Positions 24,609 to 32,703 of a stretch of DNA of 64,000 bases are shown piece by piece (the stretch's first letter is position 1; each line of letters opens with the position of its first letter). The position numbers and the translations under genes were made by a program. The notes below the pieces were generated by a model that ran no database searches, was not told the origin of the DNA, and saw only the letters and a program-made list of their open reading frames with translations. Origin of the DNA: CAVQCX01 sp963711095 (lineage in GTDB: Bacteria > Pseudomonadota > Gammaproteobacteria > Chromatiales > Chromatiaceae); assembly GCA_963711095.1 (NCBI GenBank), contig CAVQCX010000014.1, positions 38,730 to 102,729 on the forward strand, written 5' to 3'.

Positions 24609-24791
24609 CTATTCCCTCAGCTTCGTGGCACGCTTTATTTCCAGAAATGCCTGGAAGGCCGGGTTGTCGGCGTAGGGCGCGATGGACTCCGCGAGCCGGT
24701 CACGATATTCCGCGTTGACCTCGGGGTGGAAGATAAACTCCCGCTCCGCAAAGCCCTTGAAGTTGCGCACTTTCAGATAGTCGATGCGCAT
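24609..24791 (-). pseudogene. Remnant resembling an AAA/RecF-type ATPase N-terminus
   Basis: 60 residues with a strong ribosome site (GGAG, eight bases before ATG 24791). It starts MRIDYLKVRNFKGFAEREF, the first strand and loop of RecF/SMC-like AAA ATPases, where a Walker A motif would follow within ~20 residues. Instead the chain jumps to a short helix (YRDRLAESIAPYADNPAFQA) and stops. The likely reading is an ATPase gene reduced by an internal deletion to its two ends. It is divergent from the CHAT-TIR gene. It could also be a genuine small protein. Confidence 0.5.
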
Positions 24792-24944
24792 GGGCCTTCT
24801 CCAGGTGCCGAGCAGAGGAGAGGACCGCTTTCCGGTTAGTATCAGAGACTCGTCACTGGGGACGTTGGTCGAGGGAGTCAGGCGCGATCCTCTTGCGCGC
24901 CAAAGCCGCTGACGCATACAGGACCGCCGGAAAGGATCGGAATC

Positions 24945-27332
24945 ATGGTGCAGGAAATTCGCGCTTTCTTCGAGCCGACCACCGACGGCGGCTATCGCAT
25001 CCGGCTCGCCGATGCCGACCAGACGCCCCTGGGCGTCGAGGTCGACTTCACCCCCCTCCTCACCGAGGACGACTACGAGGGCCTGCGCTGGTACCTGGAG
25101 GAGTACATGGACCTCCCCGACGGCGGTGCCCTGGTCCGCGCCCAGGGCATAGAGCGCCAGCTGGGCCAGTGGGGCCGCCGACTGCACGATGCCCTCTTCG
25201 CGGCCCCCGAAAACCGCGCCCTGCTCCGGCAGCTCCTCGACAGCCCGGAGCCCCGCTGCCTCACCATCGCCACCGACCAGTCCGCCCTGCTGCGCCTGCC
25301 CTGGGAGCTGCTGGCGGACCAGGCGGGCAGCCTGGCCCGGCGGGTCTCGGTGCGCCGCCAGCTCGCTCGCCCGGAGTCCTCGGACCCGGCCGCCATCCAG
25401 CTGCCCCTGCGCATCCTCTACGTGGTGAGCCGCCCGGCGGACACCGGCTTCATCGACCCGCGGCTCACCGCCCGATCCCTGCTCGATGCCCTGGACCCCC
25501 TCGGCGCCAGCGTGCGCATCGACTTCTGCCGTCCTCCCACCCTGGTCCGCATGGAGGAGATGCTCAGGGAGCAGCAGGCCAGGGGCGAGCCCTACCACCT
25601 GGTCCACTTCGACGGCCACGGTGCCTTCCTGCCCGAGGCCCAGATCGGCGCCCTGTGCTTCGAGCAGCCGGACGACGGCAGCGGCAAATCCCGGACCGAC
25701 TTCGTCCGCGCCGACCGCCTGGGCACCCTGCTGGCTGGCCACCGCATCCCCCTGGTGGTGCTGGAGGCCTGTCGCAGCTCTGCCCTGGGCAAGACCGCCG
25801 TCTTCCGCTCGGTGGCGCCCCGGCTGATCCAGGCCGGCGTCGGCAGCGTGGTCTCCATGAGCCACGCGGTGCACGTGGAGGCGGCGCGGGTCCTGCTCGA
25901 CCGCTTCTATCGCGAGCTGGTGCGTGGCACCAGCATCGGCCACGCCGTCGCCCAGGGCCGCAGCGCCCTGGTCTCGGCCGATGCCCGCTGGATCGAGACC
26001 GGCCCCCGGGGCCGCACCATCACCCTCAGGGACTGGTTCCTGCCCCAGCTCTACCAGCGTGGAGCGGACCAGCCGCTGCTGCCCGCCGACGCCGTCGAGC
26101 AATCGTCGGTCCGTCGGTTCGACATCTTCCTCAGCCACAACCAGAACGACAAGCCGCGGGTGGAGGCCCTGGCCCGCAGCCTCTCGGACCGCCACGGACT
26201 GCGCGTCTGGCTCGATGCCTGGGAGATGCTGCCCGGCACCATCGAGCAGCAGTGCGAGCAGGGGATACGGCAGAGCCGCTTCACCCTGGTTGCCGCGTCG
26301 CAAGCGGCCATGCAATCCAAATGGGTGGAGTGGGAGATCGAGACAGCCATCCACTACGACCCGCAACGCAGCCACATCATCCCCCTGCGCCTGGAGCCGC
26401 TGGCGCTACCGGAGCACCTCGAAGACCTGCTCTGGATCGACCTGCTCGACCCTTCCGAGGATGAGAGCGGCTTGGCGCGGCTTGCCTCCCTGGCTCGCTC
26501 GCTCGATGCCCAGGACGCCCGCGCCCTCCGCGGCTTCCGCCCGCCCGCTGAATTCGGCCAGCCCGGCGGCTTCCCCCGCCCGCCCCAGTACGGCTTTCAG
26601 GGCCGCGCGCAAGAGCTGCACGAGCTGGAGCGGCGTTTCCGCCATGGCCGGGGTCTCGTCCTGCACGCCATGGGCGGCATGGGCAAGACCGCCCTGGCCG
26701 CCGAGGCCGCCCGCTGGTGGACCCGCAGCGGGCTCTTCCCGGACCGCGCCTGCTTCGTCAGCTTCGAGCAGTTCACCAGCGCCGAGCGGGTGGTGCAGCT
26801 GCTGGGCGAATACGCCGAGGGACCCCGATTCCACCAGCGCCCCGGCGCGGAGCAGCGCCGCCGCGCCATCGAGCTCTTCCACCAACACCGCCTGCTCCTG
26901 GTCTGGGACAACTACGAGAGCGTCCTGCCCCAGTTCGGCCAAGACCCGACCGCCGACCAGGCCAGCCCCTACACCGACGAGGAGCGCCGCCGTCTCGCCG
27001 ACCTCTTTCACGACCTTACCCAGGCCCCGGGCCAGGGATGCCTGCTGGTCACCTGCCGCCCGGGGGAGACCGGCCTGCCCGGGGCCCAGCGCCTGGAGCT
27101 GCAGGGCCTGGCCCGGCCCGACAGCCTCTGGCTGCTGCACCGGATACTGGCCCGGGATGGCGCCTCCCTGGACGACCCGCGCCTGGCCCGGGAGCGGCTC
27201 GACCCGCTGCTGCGCGACCTGGCCGACCACCCCCTCTCCCTGGAGCTGGTCGGCCCCCACCTGCACCGCCTCACCCCGGAGCAGATCCGCGCCGACTTCG
27301 CTTCCAGGAGTCCGGCGATGCGGGTGGCATGA
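24945..27332 (+). CDS. CHAT protease - TIR - STAND ATPase protein, C-terminus cut
   Basis: 795 residues. Residues ~110-370 form a caspase-like CHAT domain with catalytic His225 (LVHFDGHGAF) and Cys276 (VVLEACRSS). Residues ~391-520 are a TIR domain (RFDIFLSHNQNDKPRVE; SKWVEWE with the likely NADase Glu464). From ~550 comes a STAND/NB-ARC-like ATPase with Walker A AMGGMGKTALA (575-585), Walker B-like LLLVWDNYE and a sensor-like LLVTCRPGE. Such chains normally continue into sensor repeats, but here the frame ends at TGA after 16 unrelated residues, next to a TPR segment in another frame. GGAAAGGA lies just before the ATG. CHAT and TIR are cell-killing effectors in bacterial immunity, and both in one STAND protein is striking. 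Confidence 0.88.
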   Translation: MVQEIRAFFEPTTDGGYRIRLADADQTPLGVEVDFTPLLTEDDYEGLRWYLEEYMDLPDGGALVRAQGIERQLGQWGRRLHDALFAAPENRALLRQLLDSPEPRCLTIATDQSALLRLPWELLADQAGSLARRVSVRRQLARPESSDPAAIQLPLRILYVVSRPADTGFIDPRLTARSLLDALDPLGASVRIDFCRPPTLVRMEEMLREQQARGEPYHLVHFDGHGAFLPEAQIGALCFEQPDDGSGKSRTDFVRADRLGTLLAGHRIPLVVLEACRSSALGKTAVFRSVAPRLIQAGVGSVVSMSHAVHVEAARVLLDRFYRELVRGTSIGHAVAQGRSALVSADARWIETGPRGRTITLRDWFLPQLYQRGADQPLLPADAVEQSSVRRFDIFLSHNQNDKPRVEALARSLSDRHGLRVWLDAWEMLPGTIEQQCEQGIRQSRFTLVAASQAAMQSKWVEWEIETAIHYDPQRSHIIPLRLEPLALPEHLEDLLWIDLLDPSEDESGLARLASLARSLDAQDARALRGFRPPAEFGQPGGFPRPPQYGFQGRAQELHELERRFRHGRGLVLHAMGGMGKTALAAEAARWWTRSGLFPDRACFVSFEQFTSAERVVQLLGEYAEGPRFHQRPGAEQRRRAIELFHQHRLLLVWDNYESVLPQFGQDPTADQASPYTDEERRRLADLFHDLTQAPGQGCLLVTCRPGETGLPGAQRLELQGLARPDSLWLLHRILARDGASLDDPRLARERLDPLLRDLADHPLSLELVGPHLHRLTPEQIRADFASRSPAMRVA

Positions 27333-28125
27333 TGCGAACCTATAACGCGCTCGGCGTGGCCGAAGGGAAGGCCGGTCGCCTGGCCGAGGCGCGGGGCTGG
27401 TACCAGCGCTCCCGTGAGCTGGCCGAGCAGCTGCACGACCAACCAAGCCTGGGTGCAGTCGCGCAGAACCTCGGCATCGTCTGCCAACTGGAGGGCGCGG
27501 CCGCCCGCGAGCGCGGCGACGAGCCCGCCGCCCGTCGCTACCTCAAGGCGGCCCTTCGCTCCGTTGAGGAGAGCAGGGGTGTCTGGCAGGCCCAGAAGGA
27601 CCAGCCGCACGAAGCTGATTCGTTGGGCCAACTCGCCCAAATCCACCTCCTACTCGGTGACCTCGACGCCGCCGAGCGCCACGCCCAGGCCGCCCGCGAG
27701 ATCCGCGAGTCCATCGGCCTCAAGGAGGCCTATATCGACTACGACACCCTCGCCCGGATCGCCCAGGCCCGAGGTGACACCCAGACGGCCGAGGCCTGGG
27801 CCAGGAAGCGCGACGACCTCCTCGCCGAGCTGCAACGTCGCGCCGGCGGCGGCACCGGCATCCCTGCCCAGCTGCTCCAGGCCCTCCAGCAGCTCGCCCG
27901 CGCCTGTGCCCGGGCCGGCTTCGGCGCCGACCAGCCCCAGGCCCTCGGCCCCGCCGAGGAAGAGAACTTGGCCACCCTGGACGGCTACCCCGACCCCTTC
28001 CCGGACCTGGTCGCCCATCTGCGCGAGCTGGCCACTGGCCGGCTCCCGTCCATCCCCGACCACCTCCCCCCGAGCTGCGCCAGCTCCTGGAGGACCTGGC
28101 CCGGGCCATCCGCGAGTCCGGCTAG
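27329..28125 (+). pseudogene. TPR sensor tail of the CHAT-TIR-STAND protein, out of frame
   Basis: The frame opening at ATG 27329 overlaps the upstream stop codon (ATGA) and encodes TPR-like helices: ALGVAEGKAGRLAEARGWYQ, SLGAVAQNLGIVCQLEG, SLGQLAQIHLLLGDLDAAE, IDYDTLARIAQARGDT. This is the expected C-terminal sensor of the protein encoded just upstream; similarity in this frame already begins before the ATG (FQESGDAGGM). The middle of the original gene appears deleted at about 27300. A second lesion, one base lost in the C-run at 28066-28071, replaces the natural end ELRQLLEDLARAIRESG (stop 28123-28125) with an unrelated tail to 28393. Translational coupling could still produce the tail as a separate protein. 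Confidence 0.7.
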
Positions 28126-28380
28126 CGGGGTGGATGAAGCGCAACGCATCCACCTTCGGCATGGGTCCATCGATGGATTCCAAGCGGACGAGCGTGTCGG
28201 GAAGCTCGTGCGGGACTGTTGCGCCCCTCCTGCTGCCATGATTGCCCTCGAGGGGACTTGTGGTCACAGCCGGCTGCGAGATGCGCATCGGCCTGGAGTC
28301 CATGGTCGCCGTCCCCGTACCCGGTATTTGCGGCAAACTGCTAGGCTTGAATCCTCGGCCGATCAAGAACAGAGCCCCTC

Positions 28381-28941
28381 ATGGAAGCCGTAAGAACGCT
28401 CGCCCTCTATGACCGTCTGCTGGCCCTGCCGGAGGGACTCACGGGGGAGATCCTCAACGGCCAGCTGCACACTCAGCCCAGGCCTTCCGGTCCCCACGCG
28501 CGCGCGGAGTCGGTGCTGCAGATCGAGCTCGGCGGCCCTTTCGATCGAGGCAAAGGGGGGCCAGGGGGCTGGTGGATATTGGTCGAGCCGGAGATCCATT
28601 TCATCCGGGATACCGAGGTCTGTGTTCCGGACCTTGCCGGCTGGCGCCGGGAGCGTATGTCCGCCATCCCTCGCGATCAGCGCTTCGAAATTGTTCCCGA
28701 TTGGGTCTGCGAGATCCTGTCCCCGTCCACCGAGAGCAAGGACCGCCAAGTGAAGATGCCCCTTTATGCGCGCTATGGCGTCAGTTTCGCGTGGCTGATC
28801 GATCCCGTTGCGCAGACCCTCGAAGCCTATTGCTTGGAGCGGGACGATTGGATACCCATTGGGCACTGGCAGGGAGATCAGCGGATCGAGGTCCGGCCGT
28901 TCGAGCGCGTGCCGCTGGACTTGGCCGGGCTCTGGGTCTGA
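28381..28941 (+). CDS. Uma2-family (DUF820) nuclease-like protein
   Basis: 186 residues, the usual Uma2 length. The restriction-endonuclease-like core is seen in YEILNG-type GEILNGQLHTQPRPSGPHA, WWILVEPEIHFI, VCVPDLAGWRR (the PDL motif) and DWVCEILSPSTESKDRQVK, with the PD-(D/E)xK-type Asp and Glu-x-Ser motifs kept. It continues MPLYARYGVSFAWLIDPVAQ. Uma2 proteins are very common in cyanobacteria and purple bacteria and often multi-copy; their targets are unknown. The start overlaps the frameshifted tail of the TPR frame. Confidence 0.88.
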   Translation: MEAVRTLALYDRLLALPEGLTGEILNGQLHTQPRPSGPHARAESVLQIELGGPFDRGKGGPGGWWILVEPEIHFIRDTEVCVPDLAGWRRERMSAIPRDQRFEIVPDWVCEILSPSTESKDRQVKMPLYARYGVSFAWLIDPVAQTLEAYCLERDDWIPIGHWQGDQRIEVRPFERVPLDLAGLWV

Positions 28942-29265
28942 AGCGGGCCGATCCAGCCGTACCGGCCCAACGCACCGAGCAGCATCATCGCGGCGTGGAA
29001 TTGCTCGGTGAGCGCCCAGATCTCGTCGCTCTCGCTCGCCTGCGGCGACGACCTGCATGTAAGTTTGCGGAGCCAATATTTTGCTCCCTGGCCTCGCGAA
29101 AGCCTGACAGCTTTCCTTCCGCTCCGGTTGTCCTCCGCATGGATGCACGTAAAGCGCTGCGGCGCCAGCAGCGCCCTCCGCCCCAACAGGCGTCGACCGG
29201 GCCCTGGGACGGGTGCTCGACCCCGGGGATATCCCGGCTTTGGCGTTCTTTGCGCCTTGGCGAGC
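28942..29265. other. Gap between the Uma2 gene and the retron reverse transcriptase
   Basis: 324 bases between convergent genes. A minus-strand frame here contains a protein-like piece (DEIWALTEQFHAAMMLLGAL at about 28965-29030) that may be debris of a lost gene. No terminator hairpin with a T-tract was found. Confidence 0.35.
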
Positions 29266-30612
29266 CTAACGCGGTTTTTCGGCTCGCTGATCCCACTCGA
29301 TGGCCTCGAACAGGGTGCGCAGCCGTCGGCCTCGCTCCGGATTCAGGCTGACCACATGGGCGATGCGCCCGCGCAGATGCCCTTTGAAGTCCGGGATGCC
29401 CGCGCGGTTCTGGCTCGCCGGTCCGTGGCGGACACAGTTGAACAGGGTGGCCTTGAGCCGGTCGTAGTCCTCCCGCAGACAGTTCGGACGACGGTTGACC
29501 AGGATGCCGGTGAGCATCTGGCGCTGGGCGGCGGTCATCAAGCGGGTCTTGCGGAAATTCAGCGAGAAACCTTCCTCGGCGCAGATGGAGCCGATCAGGG
29601 CATGCAGTCCGTTCGAACGGCGGGCGAGCGTGCGCCCGCCGGAGAAGGCGAGATCGTCGGCGTAGCGCGTGTAGATGAGTCCCAGGCGCTTGGCCAGGGC
29701 GGTCAGGCGGCAGTCCAGGCGCCAGGCACAGAGGTTGGCGATGGCTGGAGAGCTGGGCGCCCCCTGGGGCAGGTGGACCGAGGCGATGCGCTTGCGCTGG
29801 TGCCAGTCGAGGCGGCTGAGTCCCTCACCCAGCAGCGCGGGGGACGCTGCGTGGGTGCACAGGCCTGCGAGGCTCAGGGCCACAGGCGGCGGATAGCCCA
29901 GGGCGCGAAACAGGCCACGCACCCGGGCGATGCCCACCGAGGGGAAGAAGTCGCTGATGTCCAGGCGCAGCACCGCCTCCTGCCCCAGGTGCTGCTCGGC
30001 GTGGCTCAGACAGGAGCGGCGACGACGGAAGCCGTGGGCCGCGGGATGCACCGGGACCCGGTCCAGGATCTCGCGCAGGATCCGGCGCTGGATCGCCTTG
30101 AGCCGGGACTTGGGGGCTTCGATCAGGCGTGGCGTGCGACCGGGGCGCTCGCGCCACTGGTAGCGGTAGTGGCAGAGCCGGGGTGCGGTCACCGCGGCCT
30201 GTCGGCGCTGCTGGTCGCAGAGCCAGTCGAGCTGGGGCGGGTCCAGTCCCAGCCAAGCTGCGAGATCCCCGACGGTTGGAAGCTCAGGCAGCCGGATCAG
30301 CCGCAGGATCTCCGCGGCCGGCGGCTGCATGACCGGCGGGTCGAGCAGCACGCGAACCTCGATGTCGGCCGCCTGCGGATCGGCCCAGAGGGTGGCCAGC
30401 GCGGGGTCGGCGCCCAGGGTGTGGCGCAAGGCTTCCAGGGACGGGGACCGGCCCTCATCGTGCACAAATACCAGGCGCGCCGCTAGCCCCTGGGCGTCGA
30501 GGCTCTTTTCGCCGAGGGCGCGCACGATGCGGTTGCGTAGAGCGGCCTTGGTCCAGGGGCCGTCCTTGAGGGACAGAGCGAGCAGACGAAGCGCAGTCTG
30601 TCGGCTCGGCAC
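29266..30612 (-). CDS. Retron-type reverse transcriptase with N-terminal extension
   Basis: 448 residues. Residues 1-~110 are an extra helical domain; the RT follows. Visible motifs are TPRLIEAPKSRLKAIQRRI, the retron-specific region around GFRRRRSCLSHAEQH (204-208 HAEQH where most retrons have NAxxH), RLDISDFFPS (catalytic Asp218), LPQGAPSSPAIANL, the YADD box (317-320) and a C-terminal TGILVN in place of the usual VTG. Retron RTs copy the msd part of a structured RNA into msDNA. An extended N-terminus is known in the larger myxobacterial retron RTs. GTG 30612 is chosen because AGGAGG sits eight bases upstream (30621-30626). A foldable msr-msd candidate lies at 30726-30880. Confidence 0.88.
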   Translation of the reverse strand: MPSRQTALRLLALSLKDGPWTKAALRNRIVRALGEKSLDAQGLAARLVFVHDEGRSPSLEALRHTLGADPALATLWADPQAADIEVRVLLDPPVMQPPAAEILRLIRLPELPTVGDLAAWLGLDPPQLDWLCDQQRRQAAVTAPRLCHYRYQWRERPGRTPRLIEAPKSRLKAIQRRILREILDRVPVHPAAHGFRRRRSCLSHAEQHLGQEAVLRLDISDFFPSVGIARVRGLFRALGYPPPVALSLAGLCTHAASPALLGEGLSRLDWHQRKRIASVHLPQGAPSSPAIANLCAWRLDCRLTALAKRLGLIYTRYADDLAFSGGRTLARRSNGLHALIGSICAEEGFSLNFRKTRLMTAAQRQMLTGILVNRRPNCLREDYDRLKATLFNCVRHGPASQNRAGIPDFKGHLRGRIAHVVSLNPERGRRLRTLFEAIEWDQRAEKPR

Positions 30613-30725
30613 TTGACCAACCTCCTGCAAGGTTTGCCGGACTGTCGCCCTCCGTCGCTCCGTGGGTGCCGGATGTCGTGTGAAGAGACTCGGCGAGCCA
30701 TACGGGCCAGGGCTCGAAGGGGCGC

Positions 30726-30880
30726 GGCGCTTCGACCCGTCGCGTGCTGCATGGGCCGATCTGCGCGCAGCGCAGTGCGGTCCCATGCCGCGTCATGCCC
30801 AGGTTGTCGTTTGTCCGCGGGGTTGCCCCGCAGAGCCCTTCGGCCGTTGCGGTAACGGCATCGGAGCACCTCGAAGCGCC
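30726..30880 (-). ncRNA. Candidate retron msr-msd RNA
   Basis: The region is bounded by a perfect 10-base inverted repeat (GGCGCTTCGA at the 5' end and TCGAAGCGCC at the 3' end on the minus strand), the position and size expected for retron a1/a2. Inside are two msr-like hairpins, GCCGTT/AACGGC with a 5-base loop (30843-30859) and GCGGGG/CCCCGC with a 3-base loop (30817-30831). A long msd-like hairpin follows at 30741-30792 (CGCG and GCATGGG paired with CCCATGC and CGCG, then CCG/CGG and CTGCG/CGCAG). It lies 113 bases upstream of the RT start and has its own promoter. Confidence 0.75.
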
Positions 30881-30894
30881 TGCCCCAGGGATGA

Positions 30895-30923
30895 ATCTAG
30901 GAAAGCCTGGTGTGCCCGGTCAA
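30895..30923 (-). promoter_or_regulatory. Promoter of the retron RNA
   Basis: On the minus strand TTGACC (-35, 30918-30923) and CTAGAT (-10, 30895-30900) are separated by exactly 17 bases. Transcription would start near 30888, about eight bases before the a1 repeat of the msr-msd RNA. Confidence 0.6.
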
Positions 30924-30949
30924 GGGCGAGCGAGTGCAGCTCGCCTGCT

Positions 30950-31045
30950 TCAGCTGCGCTTGGTGCAACAGAGACTCGCGAAGAAGAAGGCGATGACGGC
31001 CAGGGCGACCGCGGCGGCGCTCAGCGTGAAATTGTCGAAGACCAT
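30950..31045 (-). CDS. 31-residue single-pass membrane peptide
   Basis: The peptide starts MVFDNFTLSAAAVALAVIAF and ends FFASLCCTKRS: a short polar start, one ~20-residue hydrophobic helix, two Cys and a basic end. TGGAG lies nine bases before ATG 31045. The size and layout resemble small membrane toxins or small subunits of membrane complexes; I recognise no family. It ends 27 bases before the -35 box of the retron promoter and points the same way as the retron, so a link is possible but unproven. Confidence 0.5.
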   Translation of the reverse strand: MVFDNFTLSAAAVALAVIAFFFASLCCTKRS

Positions 31046-31358
31046 GATCTTGTGCTCCAGGTATTGGCTTGCTCGGAAGGTTTGAGTCGGTTTGGGATCG
31101 ACCATGCACGCGGCGCGCCAACCTGGCTTATGCCTGGAGCATCTGCTGGCTGGCCGAGCGCCCGGCCGCAGGGCCGCTGGGCTTTCTGGAGGTGCCTCCC
31201 GGAGGTCTGTACTGATTGGGGGACAGGCCGGTGGCCTCTCAGGAAGCTTGCCCCGCCGGGGGGCGGCGGGGCTATCCGCAATGTGCCATTGGCCGGGGGT
31301 GGGGCCGTCGGCGATCGGAAAAGGTGGGGCTTCCCTGCCCCTTTCGGCCACGTCGGTC
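31046..31358. other. Gap between the membrane peptide and the peroxidase gene
   Basis: 313 bases on the upstream side of the retron locus. GC-rich self-complementary patches occur (for example GCCCGGCCGC... near 31155 and CCCCGCC/GGCGGGG near 31250-31270), which might act as a terminator for the peroxidase gene, but no T-tract follows. No other gene is supported. Confidence 0.35.
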
Positions 31359-32429
31359 TTAGCTTTGCGGGGGCGCCTTCAAATGCGGGTCCACGGGCGG
31401 GACCACACTGAAGTCGGGTGTAGGCGGCAGTCGGGGCATGGTCTGCTGCGGGAATTCTCCGGTCAGCGCGTTCAGGAAAGCGACGATTTCGGCGACCTGC
31501 TCGTCGCTCAGGTCTTTGTCGAGCTGGACCTTGCCCATGACCCGCACGGCCTGGTCCAGGGTCGGGACCTGTCCGTTGTGGAAGTAGGGTGCGGTGAGTG
31601 CGATGTTGCGCAGGGTCGGGACCCTGAACAGGTGCATGTCGTTCGGGTCCTTGGTGACCTGGAAGCGCCCGGTGTCATCGGCGAGGTGGTACTGGGTCTC
31701 GTAGGCACTGCCCGGGAAGGTCGGGAACTTCTGGAAGAAGCCGCTCCCCATGGGCAGGGCAGGGCCGCTGAAATTCGCACCCGAGTGGCAGCTGGTGCAG
31801 CCGACGGCGGCGAAGGTCGCCATGCCCTTGACCTGCTGCATGGTGAGCGCCTTATCGTCGCCCTTGACATAGCGATCGTAGGGGGAGTCGGGGGTGACCA
31901 GGGTGCGCTCGTAGGCGGCCACCGCCTTGGCGGCATTGTCGGCCGTAACCGGTTTCGGGTCGTTCGGGAAGGCGGCGCGGAACAGGGGCTCATAGCCCGG
32001 CATGCGCTTCAGCCGGCCCATGGCCTCGTCCAGGCTGCCCATGCCCATCTCGATGGCGTTGGTGACCGGGCCCTTGGCCTGGTCCTCGAGGGTGGCGGCG
32101 CGCCCGTCCCAGAATTGTACGGACTGGAATGCAGCGTTCCACACCGTAGGGGCGCTGCGCCCCCCGCGGGCATCGTGCATGCCGATGGAGCTGGGGCGGT
32201 TGTCGTCGCCCCCGGCCATCACGTTATGGCAGGAGTTGCAGGACAGGGTCCCATGCTCCGAGAAGCGCGGGTCGAAGAACAGGGTCTTTCCCAGGACGAC
32301 CTTGGCGTCGCTCTGGGGATTGTCCTTGGGGATCGGCGGGGCATCGGGCAGCGCCTCCCAGGAAAAGGCTGGGGCCGGGAGTGCCATGGCGAGGCTGCTG
32401 CTGAGCAGCAAGGCAAACAGGGTACGCAT
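31359..32429 (-). CDS. Di-haem cytochrome c peroxidase (CCP/MauG family)
   Basis: 356 residues. A signal peptide (MRTLFALLLSSSLAMALPAPAF) is followed by two haem-binding motifs, CNSCH (high-potential/low-potential pair, about residue 61) and CTSCH (about 210). The conserved WDGRA and the MG-x2-P/TLRNIALTAPYFHNGQ segment are present, with a Met-rich region that could supply haem ligands. These periplasmic enzymes reduce H2O2 with electrons from cytochrome c. AAGGAG eight bases before ATG 32429 decides the start. Confidence 0.92.
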   Translation of the reverse strand: MRTLFALLLSSSLAMALPAPAFSWEALPDAPPIPKDNPQSDAKVVLGKTLFFDPRFSEHGTLSCNSCHNVMAGGDDNRPSSIGMHDARGGRSAPTVWNAAFQSVQFWDGRAATLEDQAKGPVTNAIEMGMGSLDEAMGRLKRMPGYEPLFRAAFPNDPKPVTADNAAKAVAAYERTLVTPDSPYDRYVKGDDKALTMQQVKGMATFAAVGCTSCHSGANFSGPALPMGSGFFQKFPTFPGSAYETQYHLADDTGRFQVTKDPNDMHLFRVPTLRNIALTAPYFHNGQVPTLDQAVRVMGKVQLDKDLSDEQVAEIVAFLNALTGEFPQQTMPRLPPTPDFSVVPPVDPHLKAPPQS

Positions 32430-32703
32430 GCTGGAAGCTCCTTGGTACTGCAATCGCTTGGGATGGACGGGTGCGGGCACGGTGACCGGACAAGGCCCCG
32501 CCGCGCCGGCGGGCGCGATCGAGTCCGTCCGATCCGGCTCGCTGTGGCCAATCTACTCTTGCTAGCTGAAACCAAGCTGAAAGTGCCGGGCGCGGTGTCC
32601 CGGACGGACCGGGGACCGCATCGCCGGGCCCTGTGCCTGCCTGAATCGGCGTGCAGCGCCGGGGTCTGCGGCGCTGAAAGGGACAAGCCGGTGCTTTTTC
32701 GGC

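Noticed and set aside
29266..30612. Diversity-generating retroelement or group II intron as the source of the reverse transcriptase
   Set aside because: No template/variable repeat pair, no intron RNA domains and no maturase domain; the HAEQH region and the upstream inverted-repeat RNA fit a retron.
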